Positions 24,165 to 35,324 of a stretch of 64,000 bases of DNA are shown in pieces (position 1 is the stretch's first letter; each line of letters starts with the position of its first letter). Made by a program: the position numbers and the translations under genes. The notes under the pieces were generated by a model. The model was not told where the DNA came from, did not search any database, and was given only the letters and a program-made list of their open reading frames with translations. Source of the stretch: Dipteronia dyeriana (lineage: Eukaryota; Streptophyta; Magnoliopsida; Sapindales; Sapindaceae); NCBI GenBank assembly GCA_032871835.1, contig CM065295.1, forward strand, positions 69,310,687-69,374,686. The letters are read 5' to 3'.

Positions 24165-24851
24165 TGATATAGCGGAAAAAATCAATGCAAACAACAATCG
24201 ATAAAAGAAAAGGTAATCTATTCGAATCCGTTGATTCGCGCACGAATACCAGAAGCGAACCCTACTATTGATTTGTTGATCAGCGCACATATGCCAGAAA
24301 AATAGGCTTCAAATACGTTGATCTTCACAAGATGCCGTAAATGGAAGATAAAGAGAACTCTCTCTTAAATTTTTATTAATTCAACAACTGATTAGTCTTT
24401 CGGCTTACATCCTTATTTAAAGCAAATAAAACATAAACCTAATCGTATTCCTTGAAAAACAAGAAAACGAGCCAAAAAAGGAAAAATTACCAAAAAAAAG
24501 GAAAAACGAGATTAAAGCAAAAACTAATTCTACTAAGAATCCTAAGCATCCCGGAATTGACGGAAGTAGATTCGGACTTGGGAAACTCGATTTATTATAA
24601 AAACAAAACTTTCCTGAAATGGCAAAAACGGTCTTTTCATGGCCTAAACGATGGAATTCGGCTAAAAAAGGGTATGCCACATGATCATGATTTTGAAAGG
24701 TCTTGCCGAAACGCATCAGCTGTCAAAATTTCAAGTCATTCCGACTCCGTCGCCCGGACTAGTAGGATTGAATTGACCATTTTCCTTAGTTTTTCTCATA
24801 TCCCACCTCTCCGTATAATCTAATGCCAATTGATCTACTGCAGCTGTATCA
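24165..24851 (-). repeat. 5' LTR of the truncated gypsy element
   Basis: On the minus strand it starts TGATACAGCTG and ends CCGCTATATCA, with a short imperfect inverted pair TGATAYAGC. The right border coincides with the end of homology to the copia leader at 11006. Confidence 0.75.
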
Positions 24852-24882
24852 AAATCTCAATTCTCAAGAATCGATCATGGGT

Positions 24883-24895
24883 GGCTCTGATACCA
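24883..24895 (-). other. Copia PBS, minus strand
   Basis: Minus strand reads TGGTATCAGAGCC, next to an LTR end TCCTTACA (24898). It is followed by CCATGATCGATTCTTGAGA, as in the leader at 11006. Confidence 0.8.
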
Positions 24896-24897
24896 CT

Positions 24898-25412
24898 TGT
24901 AAGGATTTAAATTAACACAAAATCAACATACATAGGCACATAATTGATCTGACTCAACCTAAACATGTTTATATATCATGATTAATCAAACACTAAATAC
25001 ATATCACTAACCCATGTCAATTCAAGAGAAAAGTCAGATAGGAGAAAGCGGAAGCGTACCTGAATCCATTGCCGAAGGTTGGTGGACGGGTTGAGATCTT
25101 TCAAATTATCACTATCATTGAGGCACCAAAGTGTTCTCTCTTCTTTGGTGATAGGGATCCAAAATAGCTAAAAAGTGATCGTGTGTTTTGGGAACCATAA
25201 CCCTATATATAATAATCAGATTATTATATGTTTTGCTATTTCTAATTGGCCCTAATCAAATTAGAAATAGCACTCTAGTATATATACATTAATTCCATGA
25301 CAATTATACCCTTAAGCCTTAAACCTTAAATCTTAATTAAACCACTTTAATTTAGGCTTAACCAAAGATAGCATAACACAATTGATATTTACATGTGTGA
25401 CCCCACATGATG
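24898..25412 (-). repeat. Copia LTR, minus strand (5' LTR for copy B or a relative)
   Basis: The 3' part (24898-25085) matches the LTR at 10471-10990 inverted (TTCAGGTACGCTTCCGCTTTCTCC region). The U3 part (25090-25412) is different from copy A, so it is either a subfamily or a recombinant. The start of U3 is not certain. Confidence 0.65.
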
Positions 25413-25560
25413 GAACATGTACGCTTCAGCTTTCACGTATCTCCCCTTTCTCTTGAATTGATATGGGTTAGTAACATGTATCTAGGGTTTGATTAATCAT
25501 GATATAGAAACTTGTTTAGATTGATATTCAGATTAATTATGTGTCTATGCATGTTGATTT
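25413..25560 (+). repeat. Copia LTR fragment in the opposite orientation
   Basis: Matches 10840-10980 in plus orientation (TTGATATGGGTTAGTAACATG, GATTAATCATGATATAGAAAC). It abuts the inverted LTR at 24898-25412, giving inverted LTR ends about 320 bp apart. Confidence 0.75.
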
Positions 25561-25640
25561 TATGCATGCACTTGTCAAAGCATCTTTTAAATCCAGTGGT
25601 CCACATACAAGGAACTGATATATTTTATCTAAGTTCGAAC
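25561..25640. mobile_element. MITE family A fragment
   Basis: TGCACTTGTCAAAGC and GTGGTCCACATACAAGGAACTGATAT match the right half of the copies at 7320 and 7693. Confidence 0.5.
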
Positions 25641-26070
25641 TGACAATCGAAATACTTACATATGTTTATGGATATATATATATAAAGCACAGAAGCTGCA
25701 ATTAACACCCAAAATTGCTTACTAAACTTTACCAAATGCACTTGGCTCCTCCTCTTGGGTTTAAAAACAAGTGGTTAGATAAGAGAATTTAGTTTCTTGA
25801 ATATTTTGATGAAAAAATTAATTTGAACATCAACTAGAAGACAAACAGAACCTTTCCACCAATTCTAAACCAAGTTGTTCTGTTTGTCTTTTATTTTAAT
25901 AAACTTGGCCTGAACAAAAGCATACATATATTCAGTATACACAGAACTCAAGCTTGACACTTTTCTAAAGAACAATTGATTCTTGTATTAATTATATCTA
26001 CTTCACTTCTTCAGTTCACAGAATTCCATTAAAGTGGCACAAACCTCTCTTGAAGATTGCTTTCAATTGA

Positions 26071-28166
26071 TCACCAAGAGGCTAGCAATGTCAAAAGCAG
26101 AAAAGCAGCTAGTGTCAATGAAGCAATTTGATTTAAATGTGCAGAGTTTGGTAAAAATGGATAGTCTTCAGGAAGAGGCATTTTGCATTCGTCCCCGTTG
26201 AAGTAGATATTCCGTGGAAATGCCCAACCCTCCTTAAATGTGAATGTGTCTATATCCTTTTCCAAAATCAACTCTGACTGAATATTTCCAGATGGTCCTG
26301 CTTCCATCAGGACATCATTAAAGAATTTTAAGCCGTAAAACATGCCACTGTCATCTGCGTACTCAAAATATACAACGGTCAGCCTCAAAATTATCGTTAA
26401 CAGTTTCTTAACATCTTTAAATGTACTTACTTGTGGACCTGTATGGGACCAGAGGCTTGTATGCAAAGCTAAAAACTTGAGTCACATTGTTGAGATTCGG
26501 ATGTTGTACAACGAGTGTCCACTGTGTGTAATTAACTTGGTAATTGAAATTGATGACCGAAATCTTGACTCGCCAATACTCCTTGTAGTTGAGCTTCACA
26601 TGCCAATGAACTCGGATAGGGCACATATGCTCTGTGCACTGTATTGATGGTGCATTATTTAAAGTTGATCTGTTGGTTCCCACAACACTTCTAATAGTCT
26701 CTGAACCACTCCTGCATTTTTATAGCTCAAGTGTATCAGTTAGCTAATTCAATTTAGAAAAAAGAATTGAAGACAAACTCAAATTATGTATGGTATCATA
26801 AAAGGGCTTACGCGACACAACTGTTGTTGTTCTGGCAGCCACAAGAACAGGCCGGACAAGGAGTGATGACAGAGTTGTAAAAGGATGACAATGAAACACA
26901 ACAGGTTGGGTGCTGAGAAGCCAGAATTTGTGAATAAGTACATGTCACATTCCATGTCACTGCAAATACAAAATTAAAGGATCAGTTACCCCTGTCAACT
27001 CTAACACACAGTCTCGAGCCCGACTGATGGGCCAGAAACAATGCAAGTGGGGGACTTGTTCCCAGGACTCGTGGGACAACCATGTTGGGTGTGCAACTAA
27101 AGCCCCATATTAGATAGACATGGGGATGATCACAGGTATAAGTATAAAGTTTTGGATAGAGTACCAAGAGCAAATCTGTACGGTTTTAGGTCCAAAGCGG
27201 ACAACATCATATCAATGCTGGGAATGTGGATTCCGTACTTATAACCATACCAAAGTCTTGATATCATGCTAATAACCGTTATACCTAAAAACTTAAGTCG
27301 ATAGGAAATGATCCAAAAAATAGTACTTAAGCACTCTAGTAACTCCAACAATAGCCAAAAGAAGTGTAACACGAGCTAAATTAACTTACTCATTGCTTGA
27401 GTTCTACGTCTCCCATCAGGTGAGACAAAAACGGTGGGAGGCACAGGTTTTGCTTGGCTGCATGTATAGCCTTTTCCAGGAGCAAGTAGAGTGAAATTCT
27501 TTGGCAGTCTCACTGTTCTATTTGAACTACCGGAAAGTCCAACACTGACCTGAAAGGAAGATACAGCAGCAGAAGGGTCTTGTCCCCACGAAGCGACAAC
27601 CCCACCTTTGCAGCAATTGGCAATTTGTTGGTTGAAAGGGACACCAGGAAGCAAATCAACAACTGTGGGATTTCTCTTGCAACAGTGAGGAATGTTTCCT
27701 TTGAACTTGGAACAGTCTCCTTGTTCAGTAGCTTGAGCTCCCACCATTCCCCAAATCACTTCTTTTTTAGACCATGTCCATCCTAATGTCCATCCAGGGC
27801 TCATGATGTGCCGATACATTTGGAAGTTGGTCATCGTCACCACTGCCTGAATATATTTAACGTCTATCGTAATTAACCTGAAATCAACAGCATGATCAAA
27901 ATCAAATGATACTTACCACATAACCATCTGGTGTCCAAGACATAACATCCCATTTAATAGTTATGTTCCCAGTTGGATCCAGGATGTCAAATGCCACTAA
28001 ATTACACGGAGACAAAAAAAACATAAAAATGTAAGTAAAAATAAGCATATATAACAGGATCAACTTTTGGGTATAGAATTTGATAAAACTCACATGCTGC
28101 ATGAGAAAATATCATAACAATGGCAATAGCTGACAGAAAAGGGTATGCATATGTGTTGAAAACCAT
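26071..28166 (-). CDS. COBRA-like GPI-anchored protein, six exons, intact
   Basis: Exons (minus): 28166-28094, 27996-27917, 27846-27390, 26959-26812, 26711-26431, 26354-26071. All junctions are GT-AG and the joined frame is 1323 bp, 440 residues, close to the usual 430-456 of COBRA/COBL proteins. Residues 1-24 form a signal peptide. FDILDPTGNITIKWDVMSW follows, and the PF04833-type COBRA core runs from about 40 to 205 (MSPGWTLGWTW, QGDCSKFKGNIPHCC). Then come NVTCTYSQ, the family hallmark CCVS at 223-226, and CPACSCGCQNN. The C-terminus SFVYKP-type block, NDSGMFYG, FNGDEC and PFLPNSAH precede a 20-residue hydrophobic tail, as for GPI attachment. COBRA family members act at the plasma membrane/wall in cellulose microfibril deposition. 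Which member (COB, COBL1/2 or COBL4-like) is not decided. A tandem relative lies 4.2 kb upstream. Confidence 0.95.
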
Positions 28167-28244
28167 GCTTCAACTTCACCAGGATTGAGAAACTTGTGTC
28201 CAAGAATGTACAGGGAGGTTAATATTAACCCAAAAAAAATTATA

Positions 28245-28252
28245 GTTTATAT
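28245..28252 (-). promoter_or_regulatory. Candidate TATA box for the first COBRA-like gene
   Basis: ATATAAAC on the minus strand about 80 bp before the ATG. The leader between them is short and AT-rich. No transcript data. Confidence 0.4.
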
Positions 28253-28259
28253 GAAGCTC

Positions 28260-29427
28260 ACCAACTGGGTTTGTTGGCTACTTGATATCATTTTCCTTGT
28301 GTCTTTTTCTCATCCATTAATATTTAGTTTCTACGTGTTTTTGTCTTAAAACATGAACTAGAACACCCGGGGTATTCCAAAATGTAGTTTGACCACAACA
28401 AACACAAATGGGCTTAATGAAATCTTACTTGTCTATCATTCTTTATTTTTTATTGTTTCTAAATTAGGTGAAAGGGTGGACTTTGGCACATGTAGAGCTG
28501 TTTGATCTCGAATATTACTAGTCAACTCCAGTTGTGATGATCATGACTAACTAACTGCTTCATACATCACATACAATATTTCAATCTGCACAGATCGATC
28601 TATGCACTATGTATGCATCATGGCAGCCAATCGATTGATGAACAAGAAAAAAATAGTTTCAGACTTCTTGTATTGCTTTAGCAGAATTAATATGATTGAA
28701 TTGCACTTTCACAAGGTAAATTTGATGTGAATGGAATTTACAGACATCAAGTCATCAACTGTGGAAGAACAGAAACTATGCGTACATGGAGATATTGGAT
28801 GTCCAATCTATTACGAAATATGTAAACCCAAAGTCAATAAAACAATCATACACAAAAGATACAAGAGTTTAAATAATTGGTACTTACATGATTAATAAAG
28901 TGAGACATAGGATTTTATATGGACACCCAGCACTCAACTTCGATTATCAAATTGATATTTACAATGGTAAAGATACAAAAATAATAAACACCGGCAAAAC
29001 TGTCACTCAAGTAATCATTCATTTTTAGGCTTTAAATTTTTGCCACGCAATTCATGGCAACATACTTTTATATTACAATAGAATACAAAATGATCGATTC
29101 ATTCTTTTTTTTTAAAAAAAAAATATTGATTCATTCACACAGGATTTATGATCTGGTCTGACGCAATATCAGAAGATATTCCACTGATGATGGATTATAG
29201 AAGCATGAAAAAATGTGGCAACAAAACAATTGGTTTGGATTTTTCGCTCCTTTTATTCTCCTTGTTTAAATGGAAACAACAGATCTGACAAAATTTATAA
29301 AGGGATTGCTCAACCTCCAAGGTTTCTTTATTTAGTTAATGGGATGCATTTTAGGCCTTTAAACTCTTATACAGTAATTAAGCTGAAAATCCCCAATTAT
29401 TTTCAATAAACCAATTAATCAGATATA
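28260..29427. other. Intergenic DNA, no gene seen
   Basis: AT-rich, with short homopolymers (29106-29130), and no ORF with recognisable motifs or repeat ends. It holds the upstream region of the 28166 gene. Confidence 0.6.
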
Positions 29428-29440
29428 ATATATGCCACAC

Positions 29441-29665
29441 GTCACCTCGTAGTGGTCAGAGGTTCGAGTCCCACCATACGTATTTTACAAGTATGTATAG
29501 GGAATTTTCTTCCAGTTTGTAGGAGCAGCCCTTTCTCCGGATGTACGAATTGTAGTCCATATGTAACCTCCCCCGATAGTGGAAGTGCTATTCCGAACCG
29601 TTCTTGTAGAGTCTGTTCAATCTCATCGGGTCCCGGTAATAGTTGTATTTCAAAAAAAAAAAAAG
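29441..29665 (+). mobile_element. tRNA-derived SINE
   Basis: A 225-bp body with a pol III B-box-like GGTTCGAGTCCC (29460-29471), an A-box-like TCGTAGTGG upstream, and an A-rich tail (29652-29664). It is flanked by 13-bp target duplications ATATATGCCACAC (29428-29440) and ATATATGCCAAAC (29666-29678), one mismatch. The short 5' part suggests either a family with close A and B boxes or a slightly shortened head. Confidence 0.8.
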
Positions 29666-29679
29666 ATATATGCCAAACA

Positions 29680-31360
29680 GAAAAATTATAAGATATGATG
29701 TCATATGTCATTTTAAGTGAAAGACCCGGATCTTTTTTTTGCTCTTTATTAACAGTAATAATTAAAAAAAAAAACAATTTCATTCGGTTTCTTTTTATTA
29801 AGGCAACTAAATCATCTGGTATTAAATCAGAATATTTTGATAATAAGTCAGATCAGTGATTGATTCTTCAGTATTATTACAAGTCAATTCTACTCAATTT
29901 TACATTTCAAGATATTTGAAATATTGTCTCATGGATTGAGTAAGACTATTTTGAATGTATGATTTCTTAAACTTTGTTTTCTTTTTAAATATGTATTTAC
30001 AGCTTTAGTTTTTTTTTCAAAACTATTTGTTTTATTATTAAAATACCTCGTTAACAAAATTAGGCATCTAACAATTGCTCAATTTTAGTTTTCTATGAAG
30101 ATTTGTCTTAATGTATAGATATTTGAGTGAATGAAATAGATATATACATGAAGCTTTATAATAAAATGCTTGAATTTTAGAGTTCATTAAAGAGTTCAAA
30201 CTTGAGTATTAGTGTAGGTTGTAATTCCGATTTGTTTTAATATTGGTGAAGAAGATGTTACAATGTCATTTATTTTTACTATGTTTGTAGGTCTCTTTTG
30301 ATTCTAAATTTTGGTATTAGAATAGTAGATACATGTATCAATTTTGGGTGATAATTTTCGGAATTTTTGGCGATGTTTATCTTATGGAGTTTTTATTTCT
30401 AAATCGGTTACATATGCCAATTTTTTTTTAATCATCAAACTGACCTTGTTGTATTAAAATAATTTTTAAATTAAAATTGGGGGAGAATTTAGGTTTGATT
30501 TTTGGTAATATGGTTGTAGAGACATAATTGACTCTAGGAAATATTTTTTTTTTTTGAATTTTAGTGATATATAAGTTTTTTATTCTTTGGATATATTTGA
30601 TGTTTAAGCGATGATATTTAGGTTGATAGTCATGAGCTCTTGGTGTTGTACTCTTGGTGTTGTAGTAATTTTAATTCTTAAACGGAGATGGATAAAATTC
30701 TGTTTTTGGGTATTGGGATAAAGTATTGATGTCTTAGTCCATAAATCAAATTTTAGAATTTTTAATGGTTTGTAAGATTGTTAAAATTTGATGCGAAGTC
30801 TAGTCGGAGGATTAAAATTTTACAGTGTCAAGATTGACCCTTGTGTGCTTAGAAAATTATAGAAATTCATAGGTATTTGATAAAATTCTAATATTTGGAG
30901 GGGAGTTAGTAATCTGATTTTTGGAATTATTTACTCTGTTTTTCAATTTTTCAAGGCCATTAACAATTTCAAATCAATAAAGTTTAAGCACTCTAATCTG
31001 TTTTTCTTAAATTTCTTCATGAAAATGAATAAAAATGTGTTTATAAAGAAGTTGAGTTAGATTTCTTTTATTTGAATGGTTTTATTGAGGGATTATTATT
31101 CTATATGTTTAGGTTCCTCTCGTGAATTCTCAATATCGTTAGTGAAACCTTAAACTTGCTATCATCATAGATAAGTAGTTTTTTTTTTCATAATATCTAA
31201 TTGTATAAATGTTTTTCTTAAGAAACAAATTTATTTATCTTGTTATTATGTTATGAAATATTTTATTATATACGTTTATATAGGTATATAAACTCATTTT
31301 CCTACTTAGTCTTTACTAACATATTTGTTACCTAATTCTTTTTAAAGGAGTTTTACAGTT
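29680..31360. other. AT-rich intergenic DNA, no gene seen
   Basis: Many poly-A/T runs, no coding or repeat motif recognised on either strand. Confidence 0.5.
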
Positions 31361-31380
31361 TATATATATATATATATATA

Positions 31381-31429
<49 letters not shown>
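31361..31429. repeat. (TA)n microsatellite
   Basis: About 70 bp of TA with one TTTATTTA interruption. Confidence 0.95.
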
Positions 31430-31431
<2 letters not shown>

Positions 31432-31439
31432 AAAGTAAT

Positions 31440-32196
31440 TTTTTAGCTTAATGTTAGTAGTAAATGAAATGTAATGAAATGTGAAATGAAATGATGATCA
31501 CTAGTGATAATGTAAATGTAGCGCGCACGACAAATGAAATGTTACGATTTTGGTCAGATACCAATTTCTAAAATGTAAATGGCTGGGTCACTGGGGTATT
31601 GGTAACACTACTTGACTTGAGCTAATTTTTATGAAATATTATTAATTGTTATCGTACACTGAAAATGTTACTTTTACAAGTTTATTTGTATTTAAAAATG
31701 TTATTTTTATAAGTTTACTTATATCTGAAAACGTTACTTTGCAAGTGTTACTTGTATTTAAAAATGTTAGTTTTATAAGTTTAGAAAATGTTACTTTTGT
31801 AAATTAATTGTATCTGAATATATTAAAATTTATGTACTCTTAAAATGTCATTATAAATTTCATAAATGTTTTCGATTACCTATCATGCAATATTTATTGA
31901 GTTGACAACTCACCCCTTGTCATTTAATATTTTACAGACTAAGTATCTTAGAAACTGACCACTATGGCGATAAACTTTCAGGAGTTGGAAGTGATTGAGA
32001 TTTTATTCGGTTTTGTTTTAATTTCATTTAAAGTGTTTTGCGTTGGATTTACGTGGAGATATATTTTCATTGGAGAATGATTTATTTGGAGTTATTCAAT
32101 AATAATTAGTTTCTTTTAGATAGGGTAATTAATGATTTATATCAAAACACTCCGTATCAAATTGTTTAATTAGTCTTTGAGTTTTTGGGTGTTACG
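31440..32196 (+). other. Possible degraded gypsy LTR end
   Basis: GAGTTGACAACTCACCCC (31898) and the end TTTGGGTGTTAC (32184-32195) resemble the downstream part of LTRs that begin TGTAACACCC. A degenerate repeat (words AAATGTTACTTTT and AAGTTTA, about 38-bp spacing, 31659-31822) lies inside. No matching start was found. Confidence 0.25.
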
Positions 32197-32317
32197 TTAA
32201 GACCCAAAAATGTTATTTTTGGTGCCTTCAAGTTTTTTACAATATATAGTTATATATATTTGATTAAGCATAGTGTTACGATATTTACTTAAAAGTTTAA
32301 TATATACATTATTGTTA

Positions 32318-34302
32318 CTACAAGATTCTGTACGAAAAGAAGATGGAGAAGAGTGGAAATATGATAAGCAGAGAGGCAGGCACTGTTGGGACGGCATGGG
32401 CGGCGTTGGGTAAGAATGGATAAGCATCCGGAGGAGGCATCCTACATTCATCACCATAAAGTAAACTTGCAAAGGAAAAGCACATCCTCTCTCCAATGTA
32501 AATGTATTCTTGTCCTTTTCGAATATCAATTCTGACTGAACATTACCGTGTGGCCCTGCTTCTGGCAGTAGGTCATTATAATATTTTATGCCATGAAACA
32601 TGCCTGTATCATCTGCAAATTAATATACAGAATTAGTTTATAAGGCCTGAAAAAAGAAAAGCTCAAGGTACTGCATTAGTATTATACGAACTTATGGATT
32701 CGTAAAGGGTGAGTGGCTTGTAGACGAAGCGAAAAACATCTGTGACATTCTTCAGATTAGGATGTCGAACAACTAGAGTACACTGTGTGTTTTTCATCTG
32801 GTAGTTGAAATTGGTTATGGTGATCTTCACACGCCAGTGCTCCTTGTAGTTGGTCTTTACATGCCAATGCACCCGGATTGGGCACATGTGATTCGTGCAC
32901 TGTAATTGTGGCACCGGTGTGTCTGATTTTGCAGTACTAAAACTTTTAGGATCATTCCTGCATTAATTATACCCCAGTTACACAGGTGTATATATATGAA
33001 AGAATTATTAAGATTTCATTTGGAAATCAAAAAGGGTGCTTACATGATGCAGTTATTTTCATTTTGGCAACCACAAGCGCAAGATGGACAGGGAGTGATG
33101 TTGGGGTTGTAAAAAGATGACAATGACACACAGCATTTGGGGTACTTAGATGCCAGTGTCTGTGAGTAGCTGCAGGTCACAGTCCAAGACACTGCAACAA
33201 AGATCAATTACACCAATTTCAAATATTCACAAGGTATGGAGCTTGTATTCATTGTTGTCTTACAAAGTAGTAGTGTGTTAACTCACTCATTGCATAGGTT
33301 TTCTTCCGCCCACCAGATGAGAAAAATGTAGACGGTTGAACAATGGTCGCAGCACTACATGTATAACCTGGTCCAGGACCAAGCAAGTAAAAACTCTTGG
33401 GCAGTCTTACCGTTTTATTCGAAGTACCAGATACTCCAACACTTAGTTGAAAGGAAGAAACAGAAGCTGCAGGGTCTTCTCCCCAAGAAGCCAGTTCACC
33501 ATCTTTGCAACATTGGCTAAATTGTTGGTTTTTAGGGACTCCAAGGGGCAAATCAACCATTGTAGGATTCCTACTACAACAATGAGGAATGTTCCCTTGA
33601 ACTTGGAACAGTCTCCTTGGTCTGTGGCTTGTGCTCCCACCGTTGACCAAATCACTTCTTTCTTTGCCCATGTCCATCCGAAGGTCCAACCTGGGCTCAT
33701 GATTTGCCGATACATTTGATTGTTGTTTATGGTCACCACTGCCTGAAAATTCATGACGCGGTAAGTGTGTGCATTTCAATGAATAATGTTTCAATCTGTG
33801 CACAATTACATTCCTTTTCTCTCGTTCAAACTCTATGAAGTATGCTCCAATACTAACACATGGTGATAATGACATAGTCTAACAATAGTATATAAACACT
33901 CTATCACACCCTATCATGATTTGGCACGTGGACCAACCTCAAATACATATGCAGATTGTTGAACAAATACAGAAACAAATGTGGATTGGCGTGGACTTGA
34001 ACCCATTACTCTTGGACAACCAAGGCTCTGATAACATTTAATAATCATTAAACCCAAAAGCTTAAACTAATGGGAAATGAAACAACAATAGTATATAAAC
34101 ACTCTAACATACAAAAGCAAACAGATTAAATAGAGATTAGGTAAAAGCTCACCACATAGCCATCAGGGTTCCAAGACATGACATCCCATTTGATATCAAT
34201 CCTCCCATGCGGATCCAGCAAGTCATAAGCAGCTGCAAATGTTATAGGAGAAATAACGCAATAAAACAAAACAAATAAGTATTCAAATCTTTTAATTTCC
34301 AT
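32318..34302 (-). pseudogene. Second COBRA-like gene, five exons, two 1-bp frameshifts
   Basis: Exons (minus): 34302-34153, 33742-33287, 33191-33044, 32957-32692, 32612-32318. Total 1315 bp, exactly two bases short of 439 codons. The first exon starts MEIKRFEYLFVLFYCVISP (signal peptide) and runs without an intron into AYDLLDPHGRIDIKWDVMSW. Conserved blocks: MSPGWTFGWTWAKKEVIW, NIPHCC, CCVSLSSFYN, CPSCACGCQNENNC, NHMCPIRVHWHVKTNYK, GDEC, YPFLPNAA, then a hydrophobic GPI-type tail ending at TAG 32318-32320. Frameshift 1 lies at about 33591-33597 (a GGGAACATT where the sister gene has GGAAACATT). Frameshift 2 lies at about 32454-32460 (TTTATGG where the family has TTTAAYGG). Both are missing A's in short A runs. 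Either a recent pseudogene or assembly errors. If errors, it encodes about 438 residues. The single signal/core exon recalls COBL4/IRX6-like members, by inference only. Confidence 0.88.
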
Positions 34303-34360
34303 CCTTCCAACTTGCTAAAACCAGGGCTACTTGCATCCAATACAATGGGGAGTATTGAGT

Positions 34361-34369
34361 ATTTATAAA
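34361..34369 (-). promoter_or_regulatory. Candidate TATA box for the second COBRA-like gene
   Basis: TTTATAAAT on the minus strand about 60 bp before the ATG at 34302. Confidence 0.4.
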
Positions 34370-34399
34370 ATTACTAAGATTCTACCAAAATGTGCTTCA

Positions 34400-35320
34400 T
34401 AGAGGAGGCTAACTTTCTATTTTTGTTGGCTACTTCATCTGAGATTCTCCTGTCATATTCTAAGCATATCTCAAGTACCATAAACTAGATGGTGTTGTCA
34501 CATGATAATTTCACAGAAAAAGTGAGGTCTTATTGTCTTAATAAATAATGGATGCATTGCAGAATCCATGATTCAACTTTTTTATTATTGGCACTTGAAC
34601 TCTTCATATATAACACTCTTCCCCAATAAAATTCAAGTGTGAGGACCATTATACAAAACTGAAATTTTAAGAAATCCATTATCTTAAAGGGTTTAAAATT
34701 TAGAAGTTCGTCATCCTGTACATTAATAACCGTTCAAAATCATATTGTCTTCTTAGATCATCTTCGATTTAAAAGTAGTTTGTATATTAAAAATCATTGA
34801 CATGATAATAATATCAAGAGACTTGAATTTAATATAGTATAAAAATATATTTGACAGACAATTAATTTAAAATTTGATCCCATATACTTCTATTCAAAAC
34901 ATATTTATTTTTATTGACGTGTCCAATTGTCACATGTAAAGCTTGGACACGTCCATTTGATGTGTTAGATTGTACCGGTGAAAACCTAACAAACACAACC
35001 ACCGAATTGGGTAAAACCTTGCTTGACATTGAAATATCCACTTGTGACCTACAAAGTATGATACATGTGCCTTAAATCAACCGGGTATCGGTTCTTTTAT
35101 AGGGTAATAGACAAATCATAGCGTATGAAGACATGCTTTTAAATTTGTAAACTTATTCTCTCAATATTTATGAATTATTGACAACAAACAGTCACGCAAA
35201 AGCAGATGTTTGATTTCTGATTTCTAGGAATTTCGATCATCAATAGAGCTTTGAATTATAAAATAAAGATAGAACATGTGATACCACTAGCAAGAGGAAT
35301 GAAGAAAGAATCCTACATAC
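34400..35320. other. Upstream region of the second COBRA-like gene
   Basis: No gene. It contains the inverted repeat GACGTGTCCAA (34916-34926) and TTGGACACGTC (34943-34953), with two ACGTG cores, about 615 bp before the start codon. Confidence 0.5.
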
Positions 35321-35324
35321 AAAG

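Larger units (their letters stand above)
22165..24851 (-). mobile_element. Truncated chromovirus-type Ty3/gypsy element (LTR, gag, protease, RT piece)
   Basis: Minus strand. LTR 24165-24851, PBS at 24149-24162, gag from 24127, protease, then a short RT piece ending in the copia. The rest of pol and the second LTR are gone. Because a copia PBS, leader and LTR lie immediately to the right (24852-25412) and copia RT lies to the left, the element probably inserted in a copia leader before one deletion removed both its 3' half and the copia gag-integrase part. Confidence 0.8.

Noticed and set aside
24427..24823. Open frames within the gypsy LTR (24417-24823)
   Set aside because: They lie wholly in the LTR, lack motifs and overlap on opposite strands.
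29441..29665. A functional tRNA gene at the GGTTCGAGTCC box
   Set aside because: No acceptor-stem pairing or anticodon arm could be built; the A-rich tail and target duplications show a SINE.
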